DNA of 64,000 nucleotides from Candidatus Intestinimonas merdavium. GTDB taxonomy: Bacteria > Bacillota > Clostridia > Oscillospirales > Oscillospiraceae. The stretch covers positions 1-64,000 of the forward strand of contig DXCX01000027.1 of assembly GCA_019115785.1 (NCBI GenBank), written 5' to 3'. The notes beneath the pieces are model-generated. The model was given only the letters and a program-made list of their open reading frames with translations, searched no databases and was not told where the DNA came from. Position numbers and translations under genes: made by a program. Shown one piece after another: positions 15,894-25,264 of the stretch. The stretch's first letter is position 1. Each line of letters opens with the position of its first letter.

Positions 15894-17210
15894 ATGCCTA
15901 AAAATGACGATAAGCGGTCGGTTCGCTGCTCTTTCTGCGGTAAGCATCAGGAGCAGGTGGCCCGGATCATTGCCGGACCAGGAGCTTATATCTGCAATGA
16001 GTGTGTCCATCTGTGCATGAGCATCTTGGACGAAGCGGGTGATGAGCCCATAGAGGACCGGACCGATATTCCCGATGTGATTCCCACGCCCCGGGAGATC
16101 CGAGATGTGCTGGACGAGTATATTATCGGCCAGGAAGCGGCCAAGGTGGCCCTCTCCGTGGCGGTGTATAACCACTATAAGCGTATCTATTTCGGCGGTG
16201 GGGACGATGTTGAGCTGCAAAAGAGCAATATCCTTCTTATGGGACCCACGGGCTGCGGAAAGACACTCTTTGCGCAGACCTTGGCCCGGATTCTGAAGGT
16301 CCCCTTTGCCATTGCTGACGCCACCACCCTCACCGAAGCTGGGTATGTGGGTGATGATGTGGAGAATATCCTCCTGCGGCTGGTTCAGGCCGCAGATTAT
16401 GACATTGAATTGGCTCAGCGTGGTATCATCTATGTGGATGAGATCGATAAGATTGCCCGCAAGAGTGAGAATACCTCCATCACCCGAGATGTGTCTGGCG
16501 AGGGTGTCCAGCAGGCTCTGCTGAAGATCCTGGAAGGCACTGTTGCAAACGTACCGCCTCAGGGCGGCCGTAAGCACCCCCACCAGGAGTTCATCCAGAT
16601 CGACACAAAGAACATCCTCTTTATCTGTGGCGGCGCGTTTGATGGGATTGATAAAATCATTGAGCAGCGTCTGGACAAAAAGTCCATCGGCTTTGGTGCC
16701 GAGATCGAGAGCAAGAAGGAGAGGGATGTTTCAGCTTTGCTGCGGGAGATCCAGCCTCACGATTTGCTGAAATTCGGCATCATCCCCGAGCTGGTGGGGC
16801 GGCTTCCTGTTATCACTGCCCTTCAGTCTTTGGGAAAAGAGCAGCTGGTGCGTATCCTCACCGAGCCAAAAAACGCTTTGGTGAAGCAGTACAAGAAGCT
16901 GTTGGAGTATGATGAGGTGGAGCTGGAGTTCCAGCCTGAGGCACTGACCGCTGTGGCCGAGAAGGCCATTGAGCGTGGTATCGGCGCCCGTGGACTCCGG
17001 GCAGTGCTGGAGGAGGTCATGACCCAGGTTATGTACGACGTCCCTTCAGACAGTACCATCGCTAAGGTGATCATCACACCGGCCTGTGTTACCGATCGGG
17101 CGCAGCCGGAGCTGATCCGAGATCCGGACCGGCCCGCCCGTCCCCGTCTGGGCGGCGCGGCCCTCCGGGCTGAGCACGGCGGTCTGCGAACCCAGAGCAA
17201 TGTGTCTTAA
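15894..17210 (+). CDS. clpX: Clp protease ATP-binding subunit ClpX
   Basis: The protein has 438 residues. The N-terminal zinc finger has cysteines 12, 15, 34 and 37. The AAA+ module shows Walker A 'GPTGCGKT', Walker B '[11 protein letters not shown]', the substrate-pore 'GYVGDD' region and 'RLPVI' of sensor/box regions. ClpX unfolds tagged proteins for ClpP. ATG 15894 lies seven bases after AGAGGTGA. The C-terminus has about 30 extra Arg/Pro-rich residues after the usual end. Confidence 0.98.
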   Translation: MPKNDDKRSVRCSFCGKHQEQVARIIAGPGAYICNECVHLCMSILDEAGDEPIEDRTDIPDVIPTPREIRDVLDEYIIGQEAAKVALSVAVYNHYKRIYFGGGDDVELQKSNILLMGPTGCGKTLFAQTLARILKVPFAIADATTLTEAGYVGDDVENILLRLVQAADYDIELAQRGIIYVDEIDKIARKSENTSITRDVSGEGVQQALLKILEGTVANVPPQGGRKHPHQEFIQIDTKNILFICGGAFDGIDKIIEQRLDKKSIGFGAEIESKKERDVSALLREIQPHDLLKFGIIPELVGRLPVITALQSLGKEQLVRILTEPKNALVKQYKKLLEYDEVELEFQPEALTAVAEKAIERGIGARGLRAVLEEVMTQVMYDVPSDSTIAKVIITPACVTDRAQPELIRDPDRPARPRLGGAALRAEHGGLRTQSNVS

Positions 17211-17221
17211 AGAAGGAAATG

Positions 17222-17260
17222 AGCAGGACGGGGGCAAGTCTCCCGTCCTGCTTACTTTTC
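17222..17260 (+). terminator. Rho-independent terminator after clpX
   Basis: AGCAGGACGGG pairs with CCCGTCCTGCT around a nine-base loop, followed by TACTTTTCC. lon probably has its own promoter downstream, though no clear one was seen. Confidence 0.85.
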
Positions 17261-17349
17261 CATATGAACAAAAGGTCTCCTCAGTGGGTATCAAATGCCT
17301 TCCTGCTGGGGATGTTCACGATTTTTAAACAAGCCCTAGGAAGTGATCC

Positions 17350-19761
17350 ATGATGACCAGTGAACCCAATACCATCACCACCGTGCCTGTCCTGGCCCTG
17401 CGGGGTCTGACCATTTTTCCCAATATGCTTCTCCATTTTGATGTAGGTCGTGGAACCTCGATCAAAGCGCTGGATGAGGCCATGGCTGAAGGCCTCCCCA
17501 TCTTTCTGGTGGCCCAGCGCGACCTTACGGTGGAGGAGCCAGGGGAGAAAGACCTCTACACCATCGGCACTGTCTCCACTGTCAAGCAAATTCTCAGACT
17601 CCCGGGGGAAAATGTGCGTGTCATGGTGGAGGGCTCCTCTCGGGGGAAGCTGGTGAGTCTGAGTAAGACAACCCCCTTTCTCCAGGGGGAGGTGGAGGTG
17701 CTCTCTGTACCTGAGCACACCCGGAACACCCCCAGGACCGAAGCGCTTATCCGCAGTACTTACGAGCTTTTTGAGCGGTACGCCGAGCTCTCTCCCCGAA
17801 TGACTGGAGATGTGCTCATTAGTGTGCTCTCCAGTGAGGACCCAGGCTATATCGCCGACTATATCGCCCAGAATATCGCCATGCGAGCCTCTGACAAGCA
17901 GGCCATTCTGGAAGAACTCCATCCTGTGCGGCGACTCTCGAAGCTGGCTCACGCCCTGGGCAGGGAAGTCTCCATCCTTGAGCTGGAGCAGGAGGTTCAG
18001 TCCAAAGTCCGGGAGCAGCTGGCGGATAACCAGCGGGATTATGTACTGCGAGAACAGCTCAAAGTTCTCCGGCAGGAACTGGGGGAGGGGGAGAATGGCG
18101 ATAGCGAGCAGGATGAGTACCGTGCCCGTATCGAAAAGGCCGGCCTCCCCGAGGAGGCCGCAAAGAAGGCGGAAAAGGAGCTTGCCCGGCTGTCCAAGCA
18201 GCCCTTTGGTTCCGCTGAGGCCACCGTTATCCGCAACTATTTGGATGTATTGTTGGATTTGCCCTGGAACAAGCGCACCAAGGAGCGTACCGATGTGGCG
18301 GCAGCCAGAAAAATCCTGGATGACGACCACTATGGTCTTCAGAAGGTAAAGGAGCGCATTCTGGAATTTTTGGCGGTGCGCCAGCTGGCCCCCGAGCTCA
18401 AGGGACAGGTCATCTGTCTGGTGGGCCCGCCTGGTGTGGGTAAGACCTCTATCGCCATGTCGGTAGCCCGGGCCACTGGGCGAAAGCTGACCCGGATCTC
18501 TCTGGGTGGTGTCCATGATGAGGCTGAAATCCGTGGACACCGTAAGACCTACGTGGGAGCTATGCCCGGACGTATCATTGACGGTATCCGCCGTGCGGGA
18601 AGCCATAACCCCCTGCTGCTACTGGATGAAATTGACAAACTGGCCTCCGATATCCATGGTGACCCTGCTTCAGCCTTGCTGGAAGTGCTGGATGGGGAGC
18701 AGAACAGTACCTTCCGGGATAACTTCCTGGAGGTCCCCTTCGACCTTTCCGAGGTCTTCTTTATTACGACGGCAAATACCACCGACACCATCCCCAGACC
18801 GCTGCTGGATCGGATGGAGGTGATTGAACTCACCAGCTATACCGATGAGGAAAAGCTTCAGATTACCAAAGAGCATTTGCTGGCGAAGGAGCGCAAGCGC
18901 CACGGTCTGAAAAAATCTCAGCTCAAGCTTACCGACGACGCCATTCGAGCACTGATTACCGGCTATACCAGGGAGTCAGGGGTCCGGGTGTTGGAGAGGC
19001 GAGTTGCCGCGTTGTGCAGGAAAGCTACGATGAAGATCATCTCTGAAGATGTAAAGCAAGTTTCCTTAACTGCATCTGATTTAGAAGAATTTCTTGGCCC
19101 GAGACGTTACCATCCAGATCACCGGGAAACCGGGAAGCTGGTGGGCGTGGTAAACGGCCTTGCCTGGACGCAGGTGGGGGGTGAGATGCTCCAGGTGGAA
19201 GTCAATGTGGTGCCTGGCAGCGGTAAGGTGGAGCTCACCGGCAACCTGGGAGATGTAATGAAGGAGTCTGCTCGTGCAGCCCTGAGCTATATTCGGAGCC
19301 GAACCCAACGCTTGGGCATTGAGGAGGACTTCTATAAGACCAAAGATATCCATGTCCACTTTCCGGAGGGGGCTGTGCCCAAGGATGGGCCCTCGGCGGG
19401 CATTACCATCACCACTGCCATGGTTTCTGCCCTCACTGGTGCGCCAGTGCGGCAGGACATAGCTATGACAGGTGAAGTTACTTTACGGGGCAGGGTGTTG
19501 GCTATCGGTGGACTGCGGGAAAAGACAATGGCAGCGCTGCGCAATGGGATGAAGACAGTATTGATTCCTGCCGATAACGTGGGAGACTTGGAGGAAATCG
19601 ACCAGACGGTCCGTGCGGCCCTTCACTTTGTACCGGTGGAGCATGTGGATCAGGTGCTATCTGTAGTCCTGGAGATGGAGGGGACTCGTGCCCTGCCCGA
19701 TCTGGAAGCCGTGTCTGAGCCCGCCCAGGGAACGGTACACTCCTTGGATCTCAAGCAGTGA
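17350..19761 (+). CDS. lon: ATP-dependent Lon protease
   Basis: This 803-residue soluble Lon has an N-terminal substrate domain (about 10-205), the AAA+ domain with 'GPPGVGKTS', and a C-terminal serine-lysine protease domain. The nucleophile is in 'PKDGPSAGITI' (about residue 682). It degrades damaged and regulatory proteins. The start is ATG 17350 after AGGAAGTGA. engB follows 13 bases after its stop, the usual order. Confidence 0.98.
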   Translation: MMTSEPNTITTVPVLALRGLTIFPNMLLHFDVGRGTSIKALDEAMAEGLPIFLVAQRDLTVEEPGEKDLYTIGTVSTVKQILRLPGENVRVMVEGSSRGKLVSLSKTTPFLQGEVEVLSVPEHTRNTPRTEALIRSTYELFERYAELSPRMTGDVLISVLSSEDPGYIADYIAQNIAMRASDKQAILEELHPVRRLSKLAHALGREVSILELEQEVQSKVREQLADNQRDYVLREQLKVLRQELGEGENGDSEQDEYRARIEKAGLPEEAAKKAEKELARLSKQPFGSAEATVIRNYLDVLLDLPWNKRTKERTDVAAARKILDDDHYGLQKVKERILEFLAVRQLAPELKGQVICLVGPPGVGKTSIAMSVARATGRKLTRISLGGVHDEAEIRGHRKTYVGAMPGRIIDGIRRAGSHNPLLLLDEIDKLASDIHGDPASALLEVLDGEQNSTFRDNFLEVPFDLSEVFFITTANTTDTIPRPLLDRMEVIELTSYTDEEKLQITKEHLLAKERKRHGLKKSQLKLTDDAIRALITGYTRESGVRVLERRVAALCRKATMKIISEDVKQVSLTASDLEEFLGPRRYHPDHRETGKLVGVVNGLAWTQVGGEMLQVEVNVVPGSGKVELTGNLGDVMKESARAALSYIRSRTQRLGIEEDFYKTKDIHVHFPEGAVPKDGPSAGITITTAMVSALTGAPVRQDIAMTGEVTLRGRVLAIGGLREKTMAALRNGMKTVLIPADNVGDLEEIDQTVRAALHFVPVEHVDQVLSVVLEMEGTRALPDLEAVSEPAQGTVHSLDLKQ

Positions 19762-19774
19762 TGGGGGAGGAGAC

Positions 19775-20374
19775 ATGATCAATCTGCAGATGGCAGAATT
19801 TGTCCGCTCCGCGGCGAAGAGAGAGGATTTTCCTCGGGACGGACTGCCTCAGATCGTATTTTCCGGGCGTTCCAACGTGGGAAAGTCTTCGGTGATCAAC
19901 CGCCTCTTGGGGCGAAAAAACTTTGCCAGAGTGGGCAGTGCGCCGGGAAAGACCACTCACATCAATTACTTCAAGATCGATGGGAAGTTTTATTTGGTAG
20001 ACCTTCCGGGCTATGGATACGCTAAGGTTTCCCAGGCAGAGAAAGCCCGGTGGGGCAGACTCATTCAGTCTTGGTTCGATGACCCCACTCTGATGACCCT
20101 GGGCTGCATGCTTGTGGACGCCCGGCATAAGCCCACGGCGGATGACTGTACCATGGGGAACTGGTTTAAAGAGACAGGTCGGCCCTATGTTGTGGTTGCC
20201 AATAAGCTGGACAAGCTGAAGAAGAGTGAGATTGAGCCAAATCTTCAACGCATCCGCGAGACCTTAGAGCTGGACAAATCTGTAAGGGTCATCCCCTTTT
20301 CGGCAGAAAAGGGGGATGGCCGGGACGCATTGCTGGGTGAACTGGCTGAGCACATTGGGGAGGGATTCCGATGA
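19775..20374 (+). CDS. engB: Ribosome biogenesis GTP-binding protein YsxC/EngB
   Basis: The 199-residue GTPase has G1 'GRSNVGKSS', G3 'DLPGYG' and G4 'NKLDKL', as in YsxC, which takes part in late 50S assembly. ATG 19775 follows GGGGGAGGAG. Its stop overlaps the next start by four bases (ATGA). The pairing with lon is conserved in Firmicutes. Confidence 0.96.
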   Translation: MINLQMAEFVRSAAKREDFPRDGLPQIVFSGRSNVGKSSVINRLLGRKNFARVGSAPGKTTHINYFKIDGKFYLVDLPGYGYAKVSQAEKARWGRLIQSWFDDPTLMTLGCMLVDARHKPTADDCTMGNWFKETGRPYVVVANKLDKLKKSEIEPNLQRIRETLELDKSVRVIPFSAEKGDGRDALLGELAEHIGEGFR

Positions 20375-21129
20375 GATATGTCCGTGTGGAGCGACTGGGA
20401 AAGGTGCGCTGGGGCGTGCTGGACGGAGAGGTGGTCCACACCCTGAAATATCCTCCGTACGCGGGGGAGACCGAGTACTACGACGGCAAGACCTGGGATG
20501 TGGAGAAGTGCAGGCTCCTGGCCCCCTGCGAGCCTGGAAAGATTGTGTGCCTGGGGAAGAATTACCGGGATCACGCAGAAGAGATGGGGGAGGGCATACC
20601 CGAGCAGCCTATTTTGTTCATTAAGACGCCCAACTGTGTCAACGACCCTGAGGGGGAGGTCCATGCGCCAGCTTTTGTCCGACGCCTGGATTATGAAGGA
20701 GAACTGGCCATCGTTATGAAAAAACGAGCCAAGGACCTGAAGCCCGAAGAGGTGTGGGGCTATATTCTGGGATTTACCTGCCTCAATGACGTCACTGCCC
20801 GTGACATTCAGAAAGGGGATGGACAGTGGACCCGTGGCAAGTGTATGGATGGCTTTGCTCCAGTGGGACCGGTGGTCACCGATGAAATAGATCCCACCGA
20901 TCTGCTGCTGGAGACCCACCTTAACGGTAAAACGGTTCAGTCCGCCCGGACGGCTCAATTTATGACCAAAATCCCAGAGATGCTCGCCTTTATCACAGCT
21001 TCTATGACTCTTGAGCCTGGTGACCTGGTAGCTACTGGCACACCAGCCGGCATCGGTCCCATGGTACCTGGCGACACTGTAGAGGTGGAGATCCAGGGGA
21101 TCGGGACCCTCCGCAGCCGGGTGGTGTGA
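20371..21129 (+). CDS. Fumarylacetoacetate hydrolase-family protein
   Basis: This 252-residue protein has the FAH fold signatures 'IVCLGKNYRDHAEEMG', 'DYEGELAIVMKK' (Asp/Glu metal site), 'GFTCLNDVTARD' and 'GTPAGIGP'. Relatives include oxaloacetate decarboxylases/tautomerases and acylpyruvate hydrolases; the substrate cannot be assigned. It is coupled to engB by an ATGA overlap, which probably reflects operon packing rather than function. Confidence 0.9.
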   Translation: MRYVRVERLGKVRWGVLDGEVVHTLKYPPYAGETEYYDGKTWDVEKCRLLAPCEPGKIVCLGKNYRDHAEEMGEGIPEQPILFIKTPNCVNDPEGEVHAPAFVRRLDYEGELAIVMKKRAKDLKPEEVWGYILGFTCLNDVTARDIQKGDGQWTRGKCMDGFAPVGPVVTDEIDPTDLLLETHLNGKTVQSARTAQFMTKIPEMLAFITASMTLEPGDLVATGTPAGIGPMVPGDTVEVEIQGIGTLRSRVV

Positions 21130-21136
21130 GAGCTGG

Positions 21137-21170
21137 CCAACTTGTGCTTTTGGTCACAAGTTGGTATAAT
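21137..21170 (+). promoter_or_regulatory. Promoter overlaid by a perfect palindrome, ahead of the phosphatase gene
   Basis: TTGTGC (21142-21147) and TATAAT (21165-21170) are 17 bases apart. CCAACTTGTG (21137-21146) and CACAAGTTGG (21155-21164) are perfect 10-bp inverted arms with an 8-bp centre. They cover the -35 box and end at the base before the -10 box. The layout suggests an operator; without a T tract, a terminator for the upstream gene is less likely. Confidence 0.75.
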
Positions 21171-21201
21171 CAACGTTAAGCAAACGGAAGGGGGCGGCGG
21201 C

Positions 21202-21927
21202 ATGCTGCGGCATATCCCACTGGGAGGGATGTACAACCTCCGGGACTTGGGCGGCTATCCCGTTACCGGCGGTGGAGAAACGGCCTGGGAGCGGATGCTC
21301 CGGGGTGATAACCCGGAGCATCTTACGGAAGAAGACATTCAGTGGCTTCTGGAACGGGACATTACCACGGTAGTGGACCTGCGGAGCGAGGCCGAGGTCG
21401 GACATAAGCCCGACCAGCTTTCTGGAGTCCAGGGCTTTTCTTACCTCAACTGTCCCCTCCTGGAGACTGACCGGATGCCCAATCTAGAGAACGATGTGGG
21501 CGCCGGATATTTTCGGGTGCTGGAGGGGCGACGCCGTATGGTCAAGGCCTTACGGGCAGTGGCGGCCGCCCCGGGCGGTGTCCTCTTCCACTGCACAGCG
21601 GGGAAGGACCGCACCGGCCTGATGGCCGCCCTGCTTCTGGGTCTTGCCGGAGTGGGGCGAGAGGAAATTTTGGCCGACTATCAGGTGTCGGAAACCTATC
21701 TTGCAGATGTGATCTGCCAGATCAAGACGAAAGTTCCTGACCTCTCGGCCTTTGCCGGCGCCTCCAAGGCAGAGTATCTGAACGATTGTCTGAAGCTGGT
21801 TGAGACAAAGTATGGCTCCATCCACGGATATATTCAGGCCATCGGTTTGACGGAGGAGGAGCTCATCGCTCTGAGGAGAAAGCTTCTGCCAGCAGACGTC
21901 ACCGGAGGAGGCCGATCTCTTGGGTAA
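21202..21927 (+). CDS. Tyrosine-protein phosphatase, IphP/DSP-like
   Basis: The 241-residue protein carries the Cys-based phosphatase loop 'HCTAGKDRTG' (C131, R137) and N-terminal 'GGMYNLRDLGGYP', as in IphP-type enzymes that act on phosphotyrosine or phosphoinositides. No signal peptide is seen. ATG 21202 follows GGAAGGGGG. It has its own promoter with a palindromic operator, so it is probably regulated separately from engB-FAH, and it leads the run into scpA-scpB. The substrate is unknown. Confidence 0.88.
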   Translation: MLRHIPLGGMYNLRDLGGYPVTGGGETAWERMLRGDNPEHLTEEDIQWLLERDITTVVDLRSEAEVGHKPDQLSGVQGFSYLNCPLLETDRMPNLENDVGAGYFRVLEGRRRMVKALRAVAAAPGGVLFHCTAGKDRTGLMAALLLGLAGVGREEILADYQVSETYLADVICQIKTKVPDLSAFAGASKAEYLNDCLKLVETKYGSIHGYIQAIGLTEEELIALRRKLLPADVTGGGRSLG

Positions 21928-22597
21928 TTTTTCCGATTTTGCGCAACATATGGACTGGGCAGGGCTGGTGGATATGCTCTTATCGGTAGTGGCCATTCTG
22001 CTCTGTTTAACGGTCCACGAGACCTGCCACGGTTTGGCGGCCTGGGCACTGGGAGATCCCACCGCCAAGCGGCTCCACCGTCTTTCCCTCAATCCGTTAC
22101 GGCACATCGATCCCTTCGGCGCCCTCATGATGCTGGTGGCCGGTTTTGGATGGGCAAAGCCTGTTCCGGTAGATATGCGGTATTTCAAGCACCCGAAATC
22201 GGGCATGGCCATCACCGCTCTGGCGGGGCCTGTCTCCAATCTGGCTATGGCCTACTTGGCACTTTTGCTTCGGGCTGTCCTGCTGGCAGTTTATCATCCG
22301 GGTGCGGTGGTGTTGGAGGGGGCAGTGGACTTCTGTGAAACTTTGGCCATCCTCAATGTGGGTCTAGGGATCTTTAACCTGATCCCCTTTCCGCCCTTGG
22401 ACGGCTCCAAAATACTGGGGGCCTTTTTACCGGATCGTGCCTACTATCAGCTTATGCGTTATGAGTGGTGGGGGATGCTCCTCCTCATGGTGCTGTTGTG
22501 GCTGGGGGTATTCAGTGGCCCTCTGAGCGCCGCCCGGACCTGGGTGCTGGACTTGCTGCTCCAGAATGCGGCCTGGCCCTACTATCTGCTCACATAA
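21920..22597 (+). CDS. Site-2 protease-family (M50) membrane protein
   Basis: This 225-residue polytopic protein has the zinc motif HETCH (33-37) and the second site 'FPPLDGSKI'. It is of the compact YwhC-like M50 type without PDZ domain. The start is TTG 21920 with GGAGGAGG about nine bases upstream, overlapping the phosphatase gene by eight bases. It often precedes scpA in Clostridia. Its substrate is unknown; it is distinct from the SpoIVFB-like protease at 7309-7902. Confidence 0.9.
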   Translation: MGNFSDFAQHMDWAGLVDMLLSVVAILLCLTVHETCHGLAAWALGDPTAKRLHRLSLNPLRHIDPFGALMMLVAGFGWAKPVPVDMRYFKHPKSGMAITALAGPVSNLAMAYLALLLRAVLLAVYHPGAVVLEGAVDFCETLAILNVGLGIFNLIPFPPLDGSKILGAFLPDRAYYQLMRYEWWGMLLLMVLLWLGVFSGPLSAARTWVLDLLLQNAAWPYYLLT

Positions 22598-22618
22598 CAT
22601 GAAAGGGAGAGGACGCCG

Positions 22619-23416
22619 TTGGACGGGCCCATTTATCATCTGGAAAAAGTGGTGAAGGCCAAGACAGAGGATCTGGAGGACTTCACTGGCCCTCTGGATT
22701 TGATCCTGGCCCTGCTGAGCAAAAATAAAATGGAGATCAAAGACATCCAGATCTCCGTGATTCTGGAACAATACCTGGCCTGGATGGAACGGAGAAAAGC
22801 GCTGGATCTAGAGGTTGCCAGTGACTTTGTCACTATGGCAGCCCAACTGGTCTTCATCAAGTCCCGGATGCTCCTTTCCATCCATGATGAGGAGGCGCTT
22901 TCCGAGATGGAACAGCTCATTGCTTCTCTGGAGGCCCACCAGCGGCATGAGGATTATCTGAAGATCAAAGCGGTGGCGCCGGAGCTTTCCGACCGGTTTG
23001 ATCTGGGGCGGGATTACATTGTCAAAGGCCCGGAGGCGATGCCCGCCGATCGGACCTACAGCTATGCTCACGACCGGGATGATCTGCGTCGGGCCATGCT
23101 GGCCGTACGGGAGCGGATGGGCACCCTGCTGCCGCCGCCGGTAAGTGTCTTTGACGGCATCGTGGGCAGGGAGCCCTATCCGGTGTCAGATAAGGCCGCC
23201 GAGCTCATCCAGCGACTGGTCCGCTTTGGTGTAACCAGATTCCGTGCCCTCTTTCTGGGCAACCGGAGCCGCTCTGAGGTGGTGGCCACCTTCATCGCTG
23301 TGCTGGAGCTGTGTAAGGCCAGGCGCATCCGCCTGGCGGGTACCGATACCGAATGTACAGTGACCTGTACGGGGGAAGGGGAGACCCAGATGGAAATCTC
23401 CACGGACGCCTATTGA
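22619..23416 (+). CDS. scpA: Segregation and condensation protein A
   Basis: This 265-residue kleisin bridges the heads of the SMC dimer. The N-terminal signature 'LEDFTGPLDLILALLSKNKMEI' region (start shown in part) and the C-terminal winged-helix segment are present. The start is TTG 22619 after AAGGGAGAGG. scpB follows 23 bases later, the standard order. Confidence 0.96.
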   Translation: MDGPIYHLEKVVKAKTEDLEDFTGPLDLILALLSKNKMEIKDIQISVILEQYLAWMERRKALDLEVASDFVTMAAQLVFIKSRMLLSIHDEEALSEMEQLIASLEAHQRHEDYLKIKAVAPELSDRFDLGRDYIVKGPEAMPADRTYSYAHDRDDLRRAMLAVRERMGTLLPPPVSVFDGIVGREPYPVSDKAAELIQRLVRFGVTRFRALFLGNRSRSEVVATFIAVLELCKARRIRLAGTDTECTVTCTGEGETQMEISTDAY

Positions 23417-23439
23417 CATACGGAAGGGGGGAGGGCCCT

Positions 23440-24108
23440 TTGAACGACCTAAAGGAGATTGAATCGGCCATGGAGGGCATCCTGTTTGCCTCTGGTGAGC
23501 CGGTCGGAGTGGAGCGGCTGTGTCTGGCTCTGGAGATCGACCGGGCTACCGCGGATGCAGTTGCCCAAAAACTTATGGATGACTATAGCTATCACCGCCG
23601 GGGTATCCGGTTGGTACGTCTGGAAACCAGCTATCAGCTCTGCTCGGCGCCGGAGCACGCTGATCTTATTCGCAAAACATTTGAGAGCCGACGCCCTCCC
23701 AAGCTGTCGCCTCCAGCTTTGGAGGTGCTGGCCATCATCGCCTACTACCAACCCACCACCCGGGCCTATGTAGACCAGGTCCGCGGAGTAGACAGTGCCT
23801 ACACCGTAGGCTTGCTTTTGGACCGGGAGCTTATCGAAGAGTGCGGCCGTCTGGCCGTACCCGGTCGTCCTATCCTGTATCGCACCACACCGGTTTTCCT
23901 GCGCTCTTTCGGTCTGAGCAGCCTGGATGATCTCCCGGAGCTCCCTGCCGCCGCACCGGATGAGGAGCAGTTGAAGGCAGACATGCAGACAGCATTGGAG
24001 CGTCTTCGGGATCTGAGAGAGGAAGGGGAGGAGCCCACCGAAGAGGAGTTGCGTGCAGCGGCGGAAACCCTGGCTCGGGCCGAAACACGGTCAGGTGAGG
24101 GAGGCTGA
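23440..24108 (+). CDS. scpB: Segregation and condensation protein B
   Basis: This 222-residue protein has the paired winged-helix domains of ScpB: 'IESAMEGILFASGEPV' at the N-terminus and 'LEVLAIIAYYQPTTRA' with 'YRTTPVFLRSFGL' later. It binds ScpA in the SMC condensin. TTG 23440 lies after a long G-rich Shine-Dalgarno. The Glu-rich C-terminal tail is not conserved. Confidence 0.96.
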   Translation: MNDLKEIESAMEGILFASGEPVGVERLCLALEIDRATADAVAQKLMDDYSYHRRGIRLVRLETSYQLCSAPEHADLIRKTFESRRPPKLSPPALEVLAIIAYYQPTTRAYVDQVRGVDSAYTVGLLLDRELIEECGRLAVPGRPILYRTTPVFLRSFGLSSLDDLPELPAAAPDEEQLKADMQTALERLRDLREEGEEPTEEELRAAAETLARAETRSGEGG

Positions 24109-24114
24109 GTCCCT

Positions 24115-24783
24115 GTGATCTGGATGGTCCTGGTATGCATTCTGGTGGCGTTATTTCTGGTATCCCTCATCCGGGTGGGGGTAAGAGCAGAATATGACCA
24201 GCGGCTCACCGTTCGTCTTCGGGTGGGACTGGTATCGCTACGGGTTTATCCTTTGCGCCGAAAAAAGGCAAAAAAGGAGAAAAAAGTGTCCACCAGACCA
24301 AAGCGGCAGAAAAAGCAGACGGAGTCAGAGGCCAAAGGAAAGGTTTCCCAAGATAAGCTCTCTTTGCTGCGGTCCCTGCTGCCGGTGGCATTGCGTGCAG
24401 CGGGGAGTCTTCGGCGGAAGATCTCGGTAGATCTGCTGGAGGCCCATATTCTGATGGCTGGAGGTGATCCGGCCTCAGTGGCAGTCGCCTTTGGCAGCGC
24501 CAACGCCATCATTGGTATGGTATTACCCCTTTTGGAGCAGAATTTCCATATCCGCCAACGGGATATCCGCACGGCGGTAGATTTTCAGCGGGCACACTCA
24601 GAGGTGTGGGCAAAGCTCTCTCTGTCCCTGACCGTGGGACAGGGCGTTGCATTTGCTTTGCACTTGGGGTGGCAGTCCCTGTGTGTCCTGATGCGCTGGA
24701 GACGACGACAGGACGAGAAGAAAGCGACCAAACAGATAACAGAAAGGGCGGTAGAATATGGAAAAGAACCATCCCATCAGTGA
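24115..24783 (+). CDS. DUF2953-domain membrane protein
   Basis: The 222-residue protein has one N-terminal membrane helix (about 2-19), a Lys-rich linker (about 49-75) and a DUF2953-type C-terminal region containing 'GSANAIIGMVLPLL'. The function is not established, but the gene regularly precedes ytfJ in spore formers. Here it overlaps ytfJ by 26 bases, which supports a link to sporulation. Confidence 0.8.
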   Translation: MIWMVLVCILVALFLVSLIRVGVRAEYDQRLTVRLRVGLVSLRVYPLRRKKAKKEKKVSTRPKRQKKQTESEAKGKVSQDKLSLLRSLLPVALRAAGSLRRKISVDLLEAHILMAGGDPASVAVAFGSANAIIGMVLPLLEQNFHIRQRDIRTAVDFQRAHSEVWAKLSLSLTVGQGVAFALHLGWQSLCVLMRWRRRQDEKKATKQITERAVEYGKEPSHQ

Positions 24784-25192
24784 GCTTATGTCTACCACGA
24801 TGCAAAAAATTCGAGAGATGGTGGACGTCAACACCATCGTGGGCACTCCCATTCACACTGATGATGGCGTAACTCTTATCCCCGTGTCCCGGCTATCCTT
24901 CGGCTTTGCCTCCGGAGGCAGTGATTTTACCACTAAAAACCAGAAGCCTGACGCAGAGAATTCCTTTGGCGGCGGCAGCGGCGCCGGTGTCAACATTGCC
25001 CCTGTGGCCTTCCTTATTGTCAAGGGAGATTCTGTGAAGCTGCTGCCTGTGGCGCCCCCTGCCGGAAACGCGGTAGACCGGGTGGTAGAACTGGTACCTG
25101 AGATGTTTGACAAGGTCACCGGCTTTATCGAAAAGCAGGATAAGGGCGACAAAGAGCCTGCTGAAAAGCACGCAGGCCATTACCAGGAGTGA
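24758..25192 (+). CDS. ytfJ: GerW/YtfJ-family sporulation protein
   Basis: The 144-residue protein has the YtfJ signature: 'VDVNTIVGTPI', 'TLIPVSRLSFGFASGG', the Gly-rich 'FGGGSGAGVNIAPVAFLIV', then a 'VRLLPV'-type strand. In B. subtilis the GerW-family protein YtfJ is a spore protein needed for normal germination. ATG 24758 follows AGAAAGG and overlaps DUF2953. Confidence 0.92.
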   Translation: MEKNHPISELMSTTMQKIREMVDVNTIVGTPIHTDDGVTLIPVSRLSFGFASGGSDFTTKNQKPDAENSFGGGSGAGVNIAPVAFLIVKGDSVKLLPVAPPAGNAVDRVVELVPEMFDKVTGFIEKQDKGDKEPAEKHAGHYQE

Positions 25193-25264
25193 CTGGGGCA
25201 GCCGAGGATAATCCTGTGGTATGGCACGCATACTAATGGCATCTATCCTTTGAGGTGATGCCAC

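Noticed and set aside
17281-18606. Long minus-strand open frame opposite lon
   Set aside because: Antisense shadow of lon; no recognisable protein features.
21137-21164. Intrinsic terminator of the FAH-family gene
   Set aside because: The stem lacks a T tract and coincides precisely with promoter elements, so an operator is the better reading.
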